This document shows positions 22,345 to 33,657 of a stretch of DNA of 64,000 nucleotides, in pieces. The DNA comes from Typhlomys cinereus (taxonomy: Eukaryota > Chordata > Mammalia > Rodentia > Platacanthomyidae). Position 1 is the stretch's first letter. Each line of letters opens with the position of its first letter. The notes beneath the pieces are model-generated. The model made no database searches, was not told the origin of the DNA, and worked only from the letters and a program-made list of their open reading frames with translations. A program made the position numbers and the translations under genes. The DNA lies in the NCBI GenBank assembly GCA_023101885.1, contig JALPQD010000213.1, forward strand, positions 2,117,001 to 2,181,000, in the 5' to 3' direction.

Positions 22345-23990
22345 CTAACTAGGTTAAACTCTCTAATATACTCTTGAAATCAATCTGGCTGTAAAATTCT
22401 CAGTCATTATTCCACACTGATACAGTTAGTCAAAAGGAGCAACAACAGAAAATTTGGACCAAGTTTTGTGATGTGACCAAATGATAGAACTTCATGATCC
22501 CTCACATTTTGGGGTCATACTAAAGAATATTCCATGTTCATTTTCTTTTTTACACTGCCACGTCATTTCTCACATCGGTGGAGGAGTGGATAATTTAAAG
22601 CACTAAAAGAAAATGTCATTTTTCTCAAGCCGATAAACCCGAAGAAAACCCACTGACAGAGATTATAGCAGTGTGAAGAACATGACAGGGAGATCAGAGC
22701 AGAGGAAATAGCATGTTAATGACATTCAATATTCTCCTGAGTCGGGCCCTCAGCGTTTTTATTGCCACTATTTCTCAGCATACACTATTAGAATTTATTG
22801 AGTCAATCTGTCTCCATCACCTGTGGTATAATATATTTTATTCAATAAGATATGGAATAATATTTATCTTTCAACTCCAATGACTGGCTTTCTGGACAAG
22901 GACCGCGCATCAGCCAAGCATTACAAGAGTAGGCGACGTTGTACATTTTAATATCTGACCAGAGGGTTGTCCTTCGAGAATCTGTACACTGAATATAAAG
23001 ATGCAGACTGTAACCCAAGAAGTGACTCAGGTTTGCTAGTGCTGGAAAATGATGGCATCTTACAGTGGCTTAAAGTTCATGCATGGTGAGACACAGGGCA
23101 AGAATTTGGGGAAGAAAAGGTTAGATTTTGAAGGCGCTTTCATGACATGAGAGCAGTGTGCTGTGTATAACAGAAACGTGGTACAGATTCATTCCATGGA
23201 TTTTGAGGCTCTCATGAGAGGAGGGAAAAGTGGTTTTGGTTGTGGTTTTATTGGGAGGGGTTTTGTTTGTTTGTTTGTTTTTGTTTTTGTTTTTTGGTTA
23301 ATGTCTCCAGTAGCCCTCATTTCAAAATTGCCAGGAGTCAGTCAGTACCTTATATTCTCCACATATCCATCTGAGTTTGGGTGCATCAGAGGCGGCTCAG
23401 GGCACTGGATTTGCCACACCAGCTGTGTGGAAGAACTGCACCATTGCCCCGTGCTTGGTTCTTTGGAGAGCGGCAGGCAGGTTTAATAATCCTTGCAAGT
23501 GAGCGCACCACATGCACAAGTTCACGTCCCTGTCAGTCACCCGGGGGATTCCGAGGGAGAATCAACTCTCTTATGCTTTTTGTTCTTCTGCCTGTGTTTT
23601 GATAGACACTGACGTCGCATCTGCTTCTCTCTAGCTTCGCCCCAGAAACTCCATCACAGCGAGTGGCAAAAAGCTGTCACAGCCCTGACCACATGGAGTT
23701 AGGACTCACCTCAGGAGTGAAGGGGGTCCAGAGCCCCTGCTGTTAAAAAGCCCTCAATCATCTGCTGGAAGTGGCAGCACCAGGAAGTCCCCTCTCCCTG
23801 CCAGAGAGCGTGGAAGCACCCCAGCTACTTCCCGTCAGCCGGTTCACGGTGTGGTTTTGTCAACCGTTGTCAACCAGCAGGAAGAGGTCAGGGAGTGGGT
23901 AAAATCCGGACATCAGCTACCCGACGTGCACATGTCATCTCCGCACACGCATCACATTGAGGCCCTGTGCCACCGCCACCATCTTATCCT
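22345..23990. other. Repeat-poor unique DNA; candidate noncoding elements
   Basis: No convincing exon. 22560-22935 is free of recognised repeats and has complex, non-degenerate-looking sequence. There is a (TTTG)-rich patch at 23261-23297. 23640-23950 is more GC-rich than its surroundings. The 107-codon frame at 23163-23486 has no recognisable domain and crosses the T-rich patch. Confidence 0.45.
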
Positions 23991-23994
23991 TATC

Positions 23995-24225
23995 TCCCCC
24001 TCCCCCTCCCCCCTCCCCTCCCTGTTCCCTCCCCCTTCCCCCTTCCCTCCCCTCCCCTACCCCTCCCCTCCCCCCCTCTCCCCTCCCCTCCCTTCCCCTC
24101 CCCCTCCCTCCCCTCCCCCTCCTCCCTCCCTCCTCATCCCCTCCCTTCCCCTCCCTCCTCCCTCCCCCTCCCCCTCTTTCTCTCCCTCTCCCCCTTCCCT
24201 CCCCTCTCTCTCTCTCTCTCTTTAC
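23995..24225 (+). repeat. Polypyrimidine tract, about 230 bp
   Basis: Almost pure C and T ((CCCCT)n, (CCCT)n), ending in a CT dinucleotide run, with only a few A or G interruptions (for example near 24032 and 24060). Long proline/serine/leucine-rich frames here in three frames are artefacts. The minus strand has many G3-5 runs that could form G-quadruplexes. It is not part of an L1 3' UTR, because no flanking L1 sequence is present. Confidence 0.95.
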
Positions 24226-24239
24226 TCTCTCTTCTGTTT

Positions 24240-25330
24240 TTCATCATTCCCTCACAATAATGCAAATTTGTGAAGTCAGCTTCCTCTACCCCAACTCATG
24301 CATGCATACATATTTATGTATTATTGTTCATATTAAAAGGAAGTGAAAAAAATGTTTGGATATTTGAGTCACTGTATTCGAATTCAAACCCTAGCCAAGT
24401 TTTGGCAAGTGGCTGTTTGATCTTTAAATCAGCTCGTTTCTCTAAGCTGCAGTCTAGGTGTCTTTAATACCAGTTTTCACTGGGCTGAAGTAAAGATAAA
24501 AACATAATAGTTGTGCAGGAATGGCCCCTGTTTCTTGCTCACAGTAGGGTCCTTGGCTCCATTCAGGAATTCAGATGAAACAACCACACTTTTAAGTTTC
24601 ATTACCGTCTCAAAAGAAGAGCAGAGTGTTGTTGTTGCTTCATTTATTTACTTACTGTGGCATGGGAGAGGGAGACAGGAAGGAGGACGTGCGGTTAGGA
24701 CAGATCACACGTTAACCATATGGGGAAAAGCTCTAAGTGAGTGTTTTGTGTATCATGCTTATATCTTCTTAGCGTCTCCATCTTTGCTTAACTTTGGCAC
24801 AACACGAGGCAATAACAATAGGATTAAAAGGAGTGTATCTGGTTTTAGGTTTGTCATGAAGCTCTAGCAAAGCCAAAGGAAGGTGTTATACGCTGGGCTT
24901 AGCGGGAGAGTGCTTGGCACAGAAACCGCAGCCTCAAACCTTTGGCTATTTTCCATAGACTTGAGGTTGCTCTGTTGTGTGTGTCCCTTTGTGTATTGAT
25001 GTTGGCATGCGAGGTGCTGGAAACACGGCAGGGTTGGGGTGTGTGAGGAGAGTGGGGACATCTGAGAAAGAGATCAGATCCTGGCTGTAGCACACAGTGT
25101 GAAGAGCTAGGCTGTCACTTGCAAATGCTAACTCTGCCAGTCTGAGCAGATCTCACGTTGCCCACATCCTTCAGCCATAATCTGCTTAACTTCTCTCTTA
25201 ATGGGGGAGAAGAATCTGTATCTCATGGAAGTCAAATGTGGAGATATGTATCTAAGGTATCAATAGTCTATAGAGTAGTGACTATTCATTCTACGTTCAT
25301 GTTAGTTTCCTTTTTTCTATTTTTAAATGC
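24240..25330. other. Unique DNA, no gene seen
   Basis: A 118-codon plus frame (24511-24867) has no recognisable domain or signal. No repeats were identified. Confidence 0.45.
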
Positions 25331-25336
25331 AGTTTC

Positions 25337-25387
25337 TGGCCTTGTATCCCAAGGCCTTGTATCCCAAGGCCTTGTATCTGGCCTTGT
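25337..25387 (+). repeat. 15-bp short tandem repeat, about 3.4 units
   Basis: The unit 'ggccttgtatcccaa' occurs from 25338, followed by a second full unit, then 'ggccttgtatct' and 'ggccttgtataac'. Confidence 0.93.
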
Positions 25388-25635
25388 ATAACTACAACGC
25401 AGACGTCTCATACCCTTGTACAATGTAAAAGTCTCACCTTAGGCCTGAGACTTTCCCATAAAGAATATGTTTCCTTAGAGATACCTTACATGGGACCAGA
25501 TGTCCAACTGGATCTTCAAGCCACATGATTCTATAGTTTCCCTTGATACTCTTCCTCTTACAAATAAAAATGAAAGAACTAATAAGGGATACAGCAAGAC
25601 TGAAGTTGCTCACTGACCCTAACAACATAGTAGAC

Positions 25636-26165
25636 TACTGAATGCTTACTTAGACTTACTAAATGTTTATCAAGAATCTAAATGCTAGGCATTATGTATA
25701 TTCAGGAGATACAGAAGGAAGTAAGACATACAAAATTCCTGAACTCGGAAGCTCTTACGTCAGGGTTGGAAGCAAAGGAATGATCTAAGTCTTCCAAGCT
25801 GGTAGCTGGAAGTAACGAAATGAAAGACGCTGGAGAAGGATGGACTGCCACAGACATCAGGGAACTCATCTCTGAGCAAAGATCTTGATGGAAAAGAGAG
25901 GGGGAGAGAGGGAAGGAGGGGGAGGGAGGAGAGAGAGAGAAAGAGATCTAGGCAATGACTTAGGGAAAGAATAGTTTTCCTGATATTCAGTAGATTAGTG
26001 TGAGGAACATTGGTATTACAGAGAAAGCCAGGAACCAGAGAATACTAAGAGTAGGCTGGGCTAAGGAGATGAGCTCTACCCTGAGTATGACAGGAAGCCA
26101 GTACTGACTTTGAACCAGGGAATGCAGCTATGTATTGCAAAATCTACCAGAGTTATTTATACTTG
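25636..26165 (+). mobile_element. Probable ancient L2 LINE 3' region
   Basis: 'ctaaatgctaggcattatgtatattcaggagatacagaaggaagtaagacatacaaaattcctgaactcggaagctcttacgtc' follows the typical L2 order (size of the lesion, 'gatacag', 'aca', 'ctc...gagctt'). Later 'ctctaccctgagtatgacaggaagcc' also fits. A GA-rich repeat at 25893-25945 interrupts it. It is ancient and highly diverged, assigned by recognition only. Confidence 0.55.
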
Positions 26166-26170
26166 CTACC

Positions 26171-26647
26171 TGTGATGTTTAATCTTGGTTGTTAATGTGA
26201 CTGAACCTGGAGTCAACTAACTGAACATCTGAGGATTTTACCCATAAGGAATTATCTAGATCAAGCTATCTGAAGTGAGAGGACTCATCCTGAGCAGTGT
26301 TTTCTAATGACAGTCTAGATAAGTCTGAGAAGGAAAGTTGCCTTTTGCCCACTTGTCTTCATATTGTGCTGGAGGCTTACCTTCCTGGCGGCCACCAGAT
26401 TGTTTATTAATATTAAAAGCCAGTCTATTGGGCCTTCCAGTGAGACTGAAAGTCAGTGGCTCTTAAGGAATCCTCCAGGCCTTCAACACCAGACTGTGTG
26501 ACTGTGAAGGTGTTTGTCCTTGTGATCTAAGCGGCTACCTGCAGCAGTTGCTGAACTACCCAGACCTCATCATATAAGTCTAATAAATTCTCTTTTAGCA
26601 TATATTCATGCTATTGGTTATGTTCCTCCATGGAATCTTGATTGACC
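26171..26647 (+). mobile_element. ERVL-like LTR (MLT2-type)
   Basis: Starts TGTGATGTTTAATCTTGGTTGTTAATGTG and ends near 'ctattggttatgttcctccatggaatcttgattgacc', with AATAAA at 26583. This resembles ERVL LTRs that end 'ctattggttctgt...aaccttgac'. No matching 5-bp duplication was found. It is noncoding. Confidence 0.65.
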
Positions 26648-26670
26648 ATCTCATGTGAAATTGATCTTTT

Positions 26671-26961
26671 ATTATTATTTATTCAATTGTGCATGTATGC
26701 GTGTGCACGCATGTGTGTATGTATGTGTGTGTATGTATGTGTGTATGTAGAACCACGGACGAATTCAGGAACCACCATGGACGCCTCCACCTCCTCCTTG
26801 TTTACTCTGCCCCGGGATTCACAGGTTCCGCCCTACCAGGACCAGAAATGCAGGCCGCCCCTGCTTCTGCCTGGCGTCTATACGTGGGATCTAGGATCTG
26901 AACTCAAGACCCTGTGCCTGCAAGGCAGAGGCTTAACCCCCTGAGCCACCTCTCCAGCCCC
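26671..26961 (-). mobile_element. Young B2-like SINE (copy G)
   Basis: Minus strand: tail (26671-26690), TG-rich block (26691-26749), body, and head ending at 26961 (reverse complement of 'ggggctggagaggtggctca'). The flanks 'aaattgatctttt' (26658-26670) and 'aaattgatttt' (26965-26975) look like a target duplication with one change. Confidence 0.9.
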
Positions 26962-26975
26962 ATTAAATTGATTTT

Positions 26976-29185
26976 GAATGAGCAAAGGTGAATGAAATCC
27001 TTCTTAGGCATTATTGCTCTCTCCACTGTGATTAATAGTGAGCAAACCACAAAGTGGGTTATGAAGCCCACTGCTCTGTAGCAAGCTGACTCTAGTCATG
27101 GTATTGAACTCGGAGCCTGAGGGTTCCCATACTTAAATGGGAGGAAGACTGGTCACCCACAGGACTCTCTCTGAACATTTGAAAAGCATCTGCGAAATGT
27201 TCGGTGAGTACCCAGAATCAGCGCTCCAAATCCCACTCTCTCTTCCACCAAAGATTCTTCAATTATTTGGCTCCTTAAAGATAATTAACCTTCGTCCTAG
27301 GCAAGGTACTTTGTCTTTATAGGTGGCATTTGGTTTCCTTACACCATCACCATCGCTCAGGTATGCTGGGTTGAGAATATCAGAACCAGTCCACTGTCAG
27401 TGAACCACAGTGATCACCAGCAATCATGTGGTACACAGAGTGCTGGAGGATTTGATGCAAAGGGAATGATCAGACCAGCACTGCCAAGATTTAACACCAG
27501 AGAAACAGGCAAGGAAGGGGCAGAGGGAGTAGGCTTTAATCCTCATGGGGACCAAAAGAAGACACTTAGCTGAGCAGGGGTATAGAATATTATACTGGAA
27601 GGAAGTCTTACCTCAGTGATGGTAGGGGAAAAACACTGGAGAGATGTGGAGGTACCCAGCTGTGGATGCTCTGAGATTCTGGGTGGGATATTTGGTTTTC
27701 AGTGTCCAGGAACTATAATTCCAAATCCCAGGGAAGAGTGTCTTAAGTCAAAAACTATTTTTCTGTATTTTGTCCATTGAAGAGATGCAGCTCAGGTGAT
27801 AAAGAGAAAGGGAATTCCATCCCTAACCGTGATGTTATTGGCACAGATGCGTCTCTAATACTTTTTGTTGATTGATTCATGCATGGGGATCATGTGGTTA
27901 GAGTAGGGTAAGGAACACAGAAAGCATGCGGGTGAACAAGGAGGAGTTGCTGCCCAACCCCCAGAATGGGTTGACTGGACCACAATAGAGAAGACACAAT
28001 GCAACACGACGGTGATTTTAACAGAAGACATGCCCGCCTTTGACAGAAAGAGTCCCTCAATTCCTTAAAAGTCCATTTACCCTGGATTAAGCCAAAACAT
28101 CCAGTGCTTCACCTAAACACAAGCTCCAAAAAGCCATGTGCTTCCTGACAGTCACCCACTTGCTAATAGGCATTTGGAAAATCCATTTTCAACTATATTT
28201 GTTAATAAATCTTTGTAAAGCATGAATTATAAAGAAATGTAATGTCTTGGTTAAAAGAAATCAATAATGCTTTTAAACACAAGCTCATTAGTATTAAAGA
28301 TTACTCCCATTTTTCATTATAGTAAGAAAGAAAGAAAAGGGTAATCGTATCAACGCCTGCCACCCATTGAACCAATACAATGTACAAAGCATTGTCTAAA
28401 AAACGAGAGTGCCCCGTACAAATCAGAAACTATTTATTTTCTATCTCTCTCTCAAGCAAACCTTTCCCCATAGACACACAATTCTTTGCAAGAGGTATTT
28501 GAGATGGCTTATAAAATATGCGTACAATTCACCAAGACAAAAATAGATAAATAAAAGAACCAGAGAGACATATATTAATGTTAAACATAGCCTGTCATAT
28601 AAGTGAGAAAAGGAACAATTAATACATCACATTGTTTAGCAATTGCTGCTTTCATCTTATAACCTGAAAGGACTCTATATATGACTCTGTTAATAGAGCT
28701 GTTATCCTTGTCCTGGTAGCTCATTTTAGAGATGATTAATATTCAACTGATTTTCAAGTAGCTTGATATGAATGGGAAAAAAGTTTTCCGTCTCATAGTT
28801 TAATTGCATTTGGTGTTGTCACAAGTGACTGTAGCAATGATAATGCTCCCCCATTAACAGCCCCAAGTACTTGAAATGCTATTTGTATGTAATAACTTAA
28901 GCAGAAGCAGTTGTATTCACATGTACACATATGCTTGTGTTTCACCCTGTGTGATGTGTGCTTATGTTCTTCATGGAGGAAGAGACATGAGCAGTCACGG
29001 AAGGCAGCTGGAAGGAGACTATCACGTTTCATGGCTCCTGCAGTGGACGTCCCAGTACCACCTCAGGACGACTAGTCATGTGAGATCTGAGTGCTGTATG
29101 GCAGGTCCGTTGTCCTCACCTGGGATCAAATCCCAAGGAAAAAGGAGCCAGCCTTGCACAAACCGAAGTATGCAGTGGAAGGTTG
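26976..29185. other. Repeat-poor unique DNA; candidate noncoding elements
   Basis: No convincing exon over 2.2 kb. The 28200-28900 part is AT-rich but complex and repeat-free, the kind of sequence often conserved between mammals. A 122-codon frame at 28876-29244 has no recognisable features and runs into the following LTR. Confidence 0.45.
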
Positions 29186-29572
29186 TTATGTGTCACAATT
29201 TGAATGTGAATTGGGCCCCACAGGTTCCTGTGTTTAAATCTTGAGTTGATGTTGATGTTCAGGACTGTAGCACACCTGGAGGAGGTGAAGCCTTGCTAGA
29301 GGAAGGCACAAAACTGGGGGTTGGTCTTGGAGTCGGGTAGCTCCTCCCTGCTTCACTAGCTGTCTGCTCTTAAGGTTTTTCTCTTGTGTTCTCTGTGGCC
29401 ATGATGACTGCTGTGACCTGAGTTGCCTTCCAGCTTCCAGCTGCCCGCCATGCCTTTCCTGCCGTAATGGACTGCATTCTTCCTCTGGAACTATAAGCCA
29501 ATAAATTTCTCTTCCCCTCCTTAAATTGTGTATATGTATTGTCTCGCAGCAGCGGAAAGAGAGAGTCATCTG
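29186..29572 (+). mobile_element. MaLR-type solo LTR
   Basis: Collinear with the MaLR LTR at 14131: 'cacaatttgaatgtgaattgggccccacagg', 'ggaggtgaagccttgctagaggaagg', 'tcctctggaactataagccaataaa' and 'gtctcgcagcagc'. It is more diverged. Exact ends are uncertain. The 111-codon antisense frame is a shadow. Confidence 0.75.
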
Positions 29573-29607
29573 AGGACAGAAGTTAAAGGAATGGAGCTCA
29601 TGCTATT

Positions 29608-29610
<3 letters not shown>

Positions 29611-29659
<49 letters not shown>
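29611..29659 (+). repeat. (CA)n microsatellite
   Basis: An uninterrupted run of about 24 CA units just downstream of the LTR. Confidence 0.97.
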
Positions 29660-29660
<1 letters not shown>

Positions 29661-30344
29661 AAAAGATTCAAGTTTACAAGTTATTCCAGTGCTGACTCAC
29701 TGCTCGGCCATTGCATCAAAGAACCTAATAAACAGAAGTCCCTTAAGGCAGCAAAAGACAATTTTCAAGGCATTCTAGAATTTTAGCAATAGATTTCTTA
29801 AAATTCTGTGTGAATTTCACTTTGAGTACTATAGAGAGTTGCAATTTCTTTTTCCTTTTTTTTTTCTGTTAGATCTTTGAGGGAGAACATTTCATTAACA
29901 AACGATGGATATAAAATATGCAAGAAGATCGCCTGCCACAGAGAAGCCAAACATCACTAAAAAAGATTAGTTTCCTTCACTGTCTAGAAATGTTTCATGG
30001 AAGACCTTGGCTGGCCTTTTGATATTAAAACTTCCTAACAAGTATTACCCAGGAGTTTTAAATTAGAACTCACTGTCACCGAGACAGTTATAAACTGTTA
30101 AATACATCCCTTCTGTACTCAGCTCCTGCAAAGTACAAACACAAATGTGGCTGGGATACTTTTCCTGACTAATAGCAGGTGAGATTGCAAACATGATTGC
30201 AGCTGCCTGCCTGGCTGTGCAGGAGCTCCCATTGTATGTACACATGTATATGAACATTCACATGTATGTGTGTTCAAAATTAGATCCTGCTTTCCATTTC
30301 TCCAGTCACATACTTCTCTTCAATGAAAACTTTTAACAAAAAAA
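29660..30344. other. Unique DNA, no gene seen
   Basis: No recognisable exon or repeat. T-run at 29861-29869. Confidence 0.45.
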
Positions 30345-30358
30345 ATGCTGGATTTTTT

Positions 30359-30578
30359 ATTATAAATTTTAACTTATTTATTTATTTATTTTGTGTGCAT
30401 GTGTATGTGGGGGGGGAGTGTATCAGAGGGCACTGTGTGTCCCTGCTGAGGACAAAGAGAGACTTTGGAAATTATGCTGGTTTGCTTATATCTCCTCTTT
30501 GCTTCCCTCTGGGAGTTCCCAGGCTCCACCCACCATGGCCAGAAATGCAGGCCACTCCTATTTCTGCCTCATATTTTT
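30359..30578 (-). mobile_element. B2-like SINE (copy H), tail-side half, split by L1
   Basis: Minus-strand older B2-like SINE: tail 'ttatttatttattttg', TG block, and body up to 'cctatttctgcctcatattttt', where an L1 is inserted. The other half continues at 33458. The flanks atgctggatttttt (30345-30358) and atgctggacttttt (33537-33550) differ by one base and form the SINE's own target duplication. Confidence 0.92.
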
Positions 30579-33440
30579 TTTTATTTTAATACATTTTTAT
30601 TATTATTTCAGCTCATACAAATTTAATAGGTACACCAGTTCCCTCCCTCCCTCCTCCTCCCCCGGAATCCCCTGATCTCCCTCCCCTCACCCCTCCTGCC
30701 CCATCCCCCCGTGCCTCCCGCCCCAATTCTCAGAGTCCTTTCTTGTGCATGCCTGCCTCTCCTCTGGGCCCTCCTCTTCGATGACGTACAAGTACCCAGT
30801 GGCATTTCCCTGAACCCTTTCCTGTGTTCCCCTTAAGCATAGGAACACTACTGTGGCTGTCAATCCCTTGCCTCCAAGGATCTTGGTGCCTTTAGCAGAT
30901 GCTAGACTTTGTGAGGTCAATAGTGTGTTGGACATTGAGCCGGGCATGCAATGTCCAATTAGGATTGCTTCGGCCCTAACTTGTGTGGAGTATCTTGCAA
31001 ATCATTGCTCCTCCCATCCTTTTGCTCTTACACTCTTACCGCCCCCTCTTCCGCAAATGTCCCTGAGCTTCAGGATGGGGAGAGATTAGTCTGGCCTAGT
31101 TCTAAGTGGTTGATATAGAGTCTCTGAAGTTCTGGATAGTGGTTTGTTGATTTTCTTTTGCAGTTTTGTTGCTCCTGCAATGCCCTTCACTCCATCGTGA
31201 TGGGGACTGTATGTTACCCCCTGGCCAGAGACAGAAAACTGTTAAACTGGAGTCTTATTATAAGAAGACATTCAAGAGTAGATGTAATATTTATACATAA
31301 AAGTGGAATTGCAGGGTCATATGGCATTTGGCAATGGGAGGGGTCAGTCACCCATTTGCAAAATGGTTACTTTTTAATCTGCCGGACTATATGCCCTCCC
31401 CTTCTGGTGAGTTCATACCCCCTTAGTTGTAAATGATCAGGAACGAATTGTGAACTTAACTAGGTGTCACATTACTTTCTTGCAGTCCTTGATGGAGGCC
31501 TATTTTCTCTACTGTAACATGGTCACTTCTCTCCTTGTTTCTGGTGTGGCCCTCCAGCCCCATCCCTCCTGTTCATAATCCTTGCAATTACTGTAGGTAA
31601 TACACAGATTTACCTATGAGTGTCTCAAGATGGGCTGGGTGGGTTTGGTACTAGGAGCCACCTATTAGGGAGTACATATGGTGCTTAATTTTCTGGGTTT
31701 GGGATACTTCACTTAATATAATTGTTTCTAATGACATCCATTTCCCAGCAAATTCCAACAATTCATCGTTTTTGATGGCTGAGTAGTACTCCATTGTATA
31801 GATATACCACAGTTTCCTTATCCATTCGTCAACTGTTGGACATTTGGGTTGATTCCATGACTTTGCTATTGTAAACAGTGCTGCTATGAACATGGTCGTG
31901 CTTGTGCTATTGAGGTGAACCTCTGCTGCATGGGGGGTTATTCCCAAAAATGGAATAGCAGGGTCATATGGCATTTCAATCTTTAATTTCTTTAAGAATC
32001 TCCAGACGGCTCGCCAGAGTGGCTGTATGAGCCTGCACTCCCACCAGCAATGTAGGAGAGTTCCCCTCTCTCCACATCCTCTCCAGCAGTTGGTGTTGTT
32101 TGTATTGTGGATTTTTGCCATCCTGACCGGGGTGAGATGATATCTCAGGGAAGTTTTGATTTGCATTTCCCTGATGGCTAAAGAAGTGGAGCATTTTTTC
32201 AGATATTTGTTAGACATTTTAATTTCATCCCTGGTAAAATTTCTTTTAAGTTCCAGGGCCCATTTTTTAATTGGGCCATTGATTTCCTTGATGTTTGGTT
32301 TTCTAAGTTCTTTGTGCACTCTGGACAGTAGAGCTCTATCAGATGTGTGGTTAGTGAAGATTTTCTCCCATTCTGTGGGTTGCCTTTGAGCTCGTGTTAC
32401 AATCTCTTTATCTGAACAGAAGCACTTTAATTTCACAAGATCCCAACTGTTGAGAGTTGGTAGCAGTGACTATGCCATTGGATGTCTGTTTAGGAAATGT
32501 TGGCCTAGCTCAATCAGCTCGAGGGAGTTCCCTATCCTTTCAACTATGGTTTTTATAGTCTCTGGCCTTAAATCAAGGTCCTTGATCCATTTGGAATTAA
32601 GTCTTGTACATGGTGACAAGTATGGGTCCAGCTTTAATCTTCTGCATGTGGAGATCCAGTTTTGCCAGCACCATTTGTTGAAGATGCTGTTCTTTTTCCA
32701 TTGGATTCTTTGGGCCCCTTTGTCAAAGACCAAATGGCTGTAACTTTGTGGGTTTATATCTGGGTCTTCAATCCTTATCCATTGATCTGTGTGTCTATTT
32801 TGGAGCCAGTATCAGGATGTTTTTATAACTATGGATTTGTAATATAGACTAAGGTTCAGTATGGTAATACCTCCAGCAGTGTTTTTGTTACTCAGGATTG
32901 TCTTTGCTATCCTGGGTCTTTTGTGCCTCCATATGAATTTTGAGATTGTTTGGTCAACTTCTTTAAAGAATTGCTTTGAGATTTTAATTGATATAGCATT
33001 GAATTTGTATATTTCCTTTGGTAGGATGGTCATTTTTACGATGTGGATTCTACCAATCCAGGAACATGGGAGGTCTTTCTACCTTCTGGTGTCTTCTGCA
33101 ATTTCTTTCTTTAGGGTTTTAAAGTTTTCATTGTAAAGGTCTTTTACCTCCTTGGTTAGGTTTATACCAAGGTATTTCATTTTTTTAGGGGCTATAGTAA
33201 ATGGGATTGTTTCTTTCAAGGCTTTTTCACTTCTTTTGTTCTGGGCATATAGGAAGGCCTCTGATTTTTGCACATTTATTTTGTATCCTGCCACCCTGCT
33301 GAACTTCTCAATTAGTTCCAGGAGCTTCCTGGTGGAGTTTTTGGGATCACTTAGGTATAAGATCATGTCATCTGCAAATAGGGATAGCTTGACTTCTTCC
33401 TTGACGATTTGAATCCCTCTTATGTCCCTTTCTTGTCTTA
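30579..33440 (-). mobile_element. 2.86-kb 5'-truncated L1 inserted in a SINE, 17-bp TSD, lineage A
   Basis: Minus-strand L1: tail at 30579, 3' UTR up to about 31640, then the 3' part of ORF2 to the truncation point at 33440. The 17-base string ttctgcctcatattttt is repeated exactly at 30562-30578 and 33441-33457. A C-rich tract (complement of the polypurine tract) is at 30641-30730. This is the longest L1 in the window and the only one that reaches the reverse-transcriptase active site. Confidence 0.96.
31651..33440 (-). pseudogene. L1 ORF2 (reverse transcriptase) C-terminal half, three premature stops
   Basis: Encodes the C-terminal part of the LINE-1 ORF2 endonuclease/reverse transcriptase. 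FADD, the catalytic Asp pair of the RT domain, is at 33367-33378. Downstream come the conserved thumb region, then the cysteine-rich C-terminus (CWRGCG, HCWWE) near 32020-32085, ending with a natural stop at 31651-31653. Everything upstream of the FADD region, including the endonuclease, is missing. The four open segments (33079-33366, 32812-33033, 32470-32733, 31651-32436) lie in one frame. They are broken only by stops at 33079, 32812 and 32470, each one transition away from a sense codon (Trp, Trp, Gln). It is dead and cannot drive mobilisation. Confidence 0.93.
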
Positions 33441-33457
33441 TTCTGCCTCATATTTTT

Positions 33458-33536
33458 AAGTGATACCTGGGATCTGAACTCAGGACCTTCTGCTTTTGAG
33501 GCAGAGTCTTAACCTCTAAGCTATCTCTCCAACCCC
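33458..33536 (-). mobile_element. B2-like SINE (copy H), head-side half
   Basis: Continues the SINE body ('aagtgatacctgggatctgaactcagg' is the B-box side) and ends in the tRNA-like head at 33536 (reverse complement of 'ggggttggagagatagctta'). It is separated from its tail half by the L1. Confidence 0.92.
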
Positions 33537-33579
33537 ATGCTGGACTTTTTAATGTTATCCTCAAGCTAGAGACTGAGTA

Positions 33580-33605
33580 TCAAATGTGTGTGTGTGTATG
33601 TGTGT

Positions 33606-33657
<52 letters not shown>

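Noticed and set aside
23851..24346. Overlapping proline/serine-rich frames of 97-140 codons
   Set aside because: They are translations of the polypyrimidine tract in all three frames. A real gene would favour one frame.
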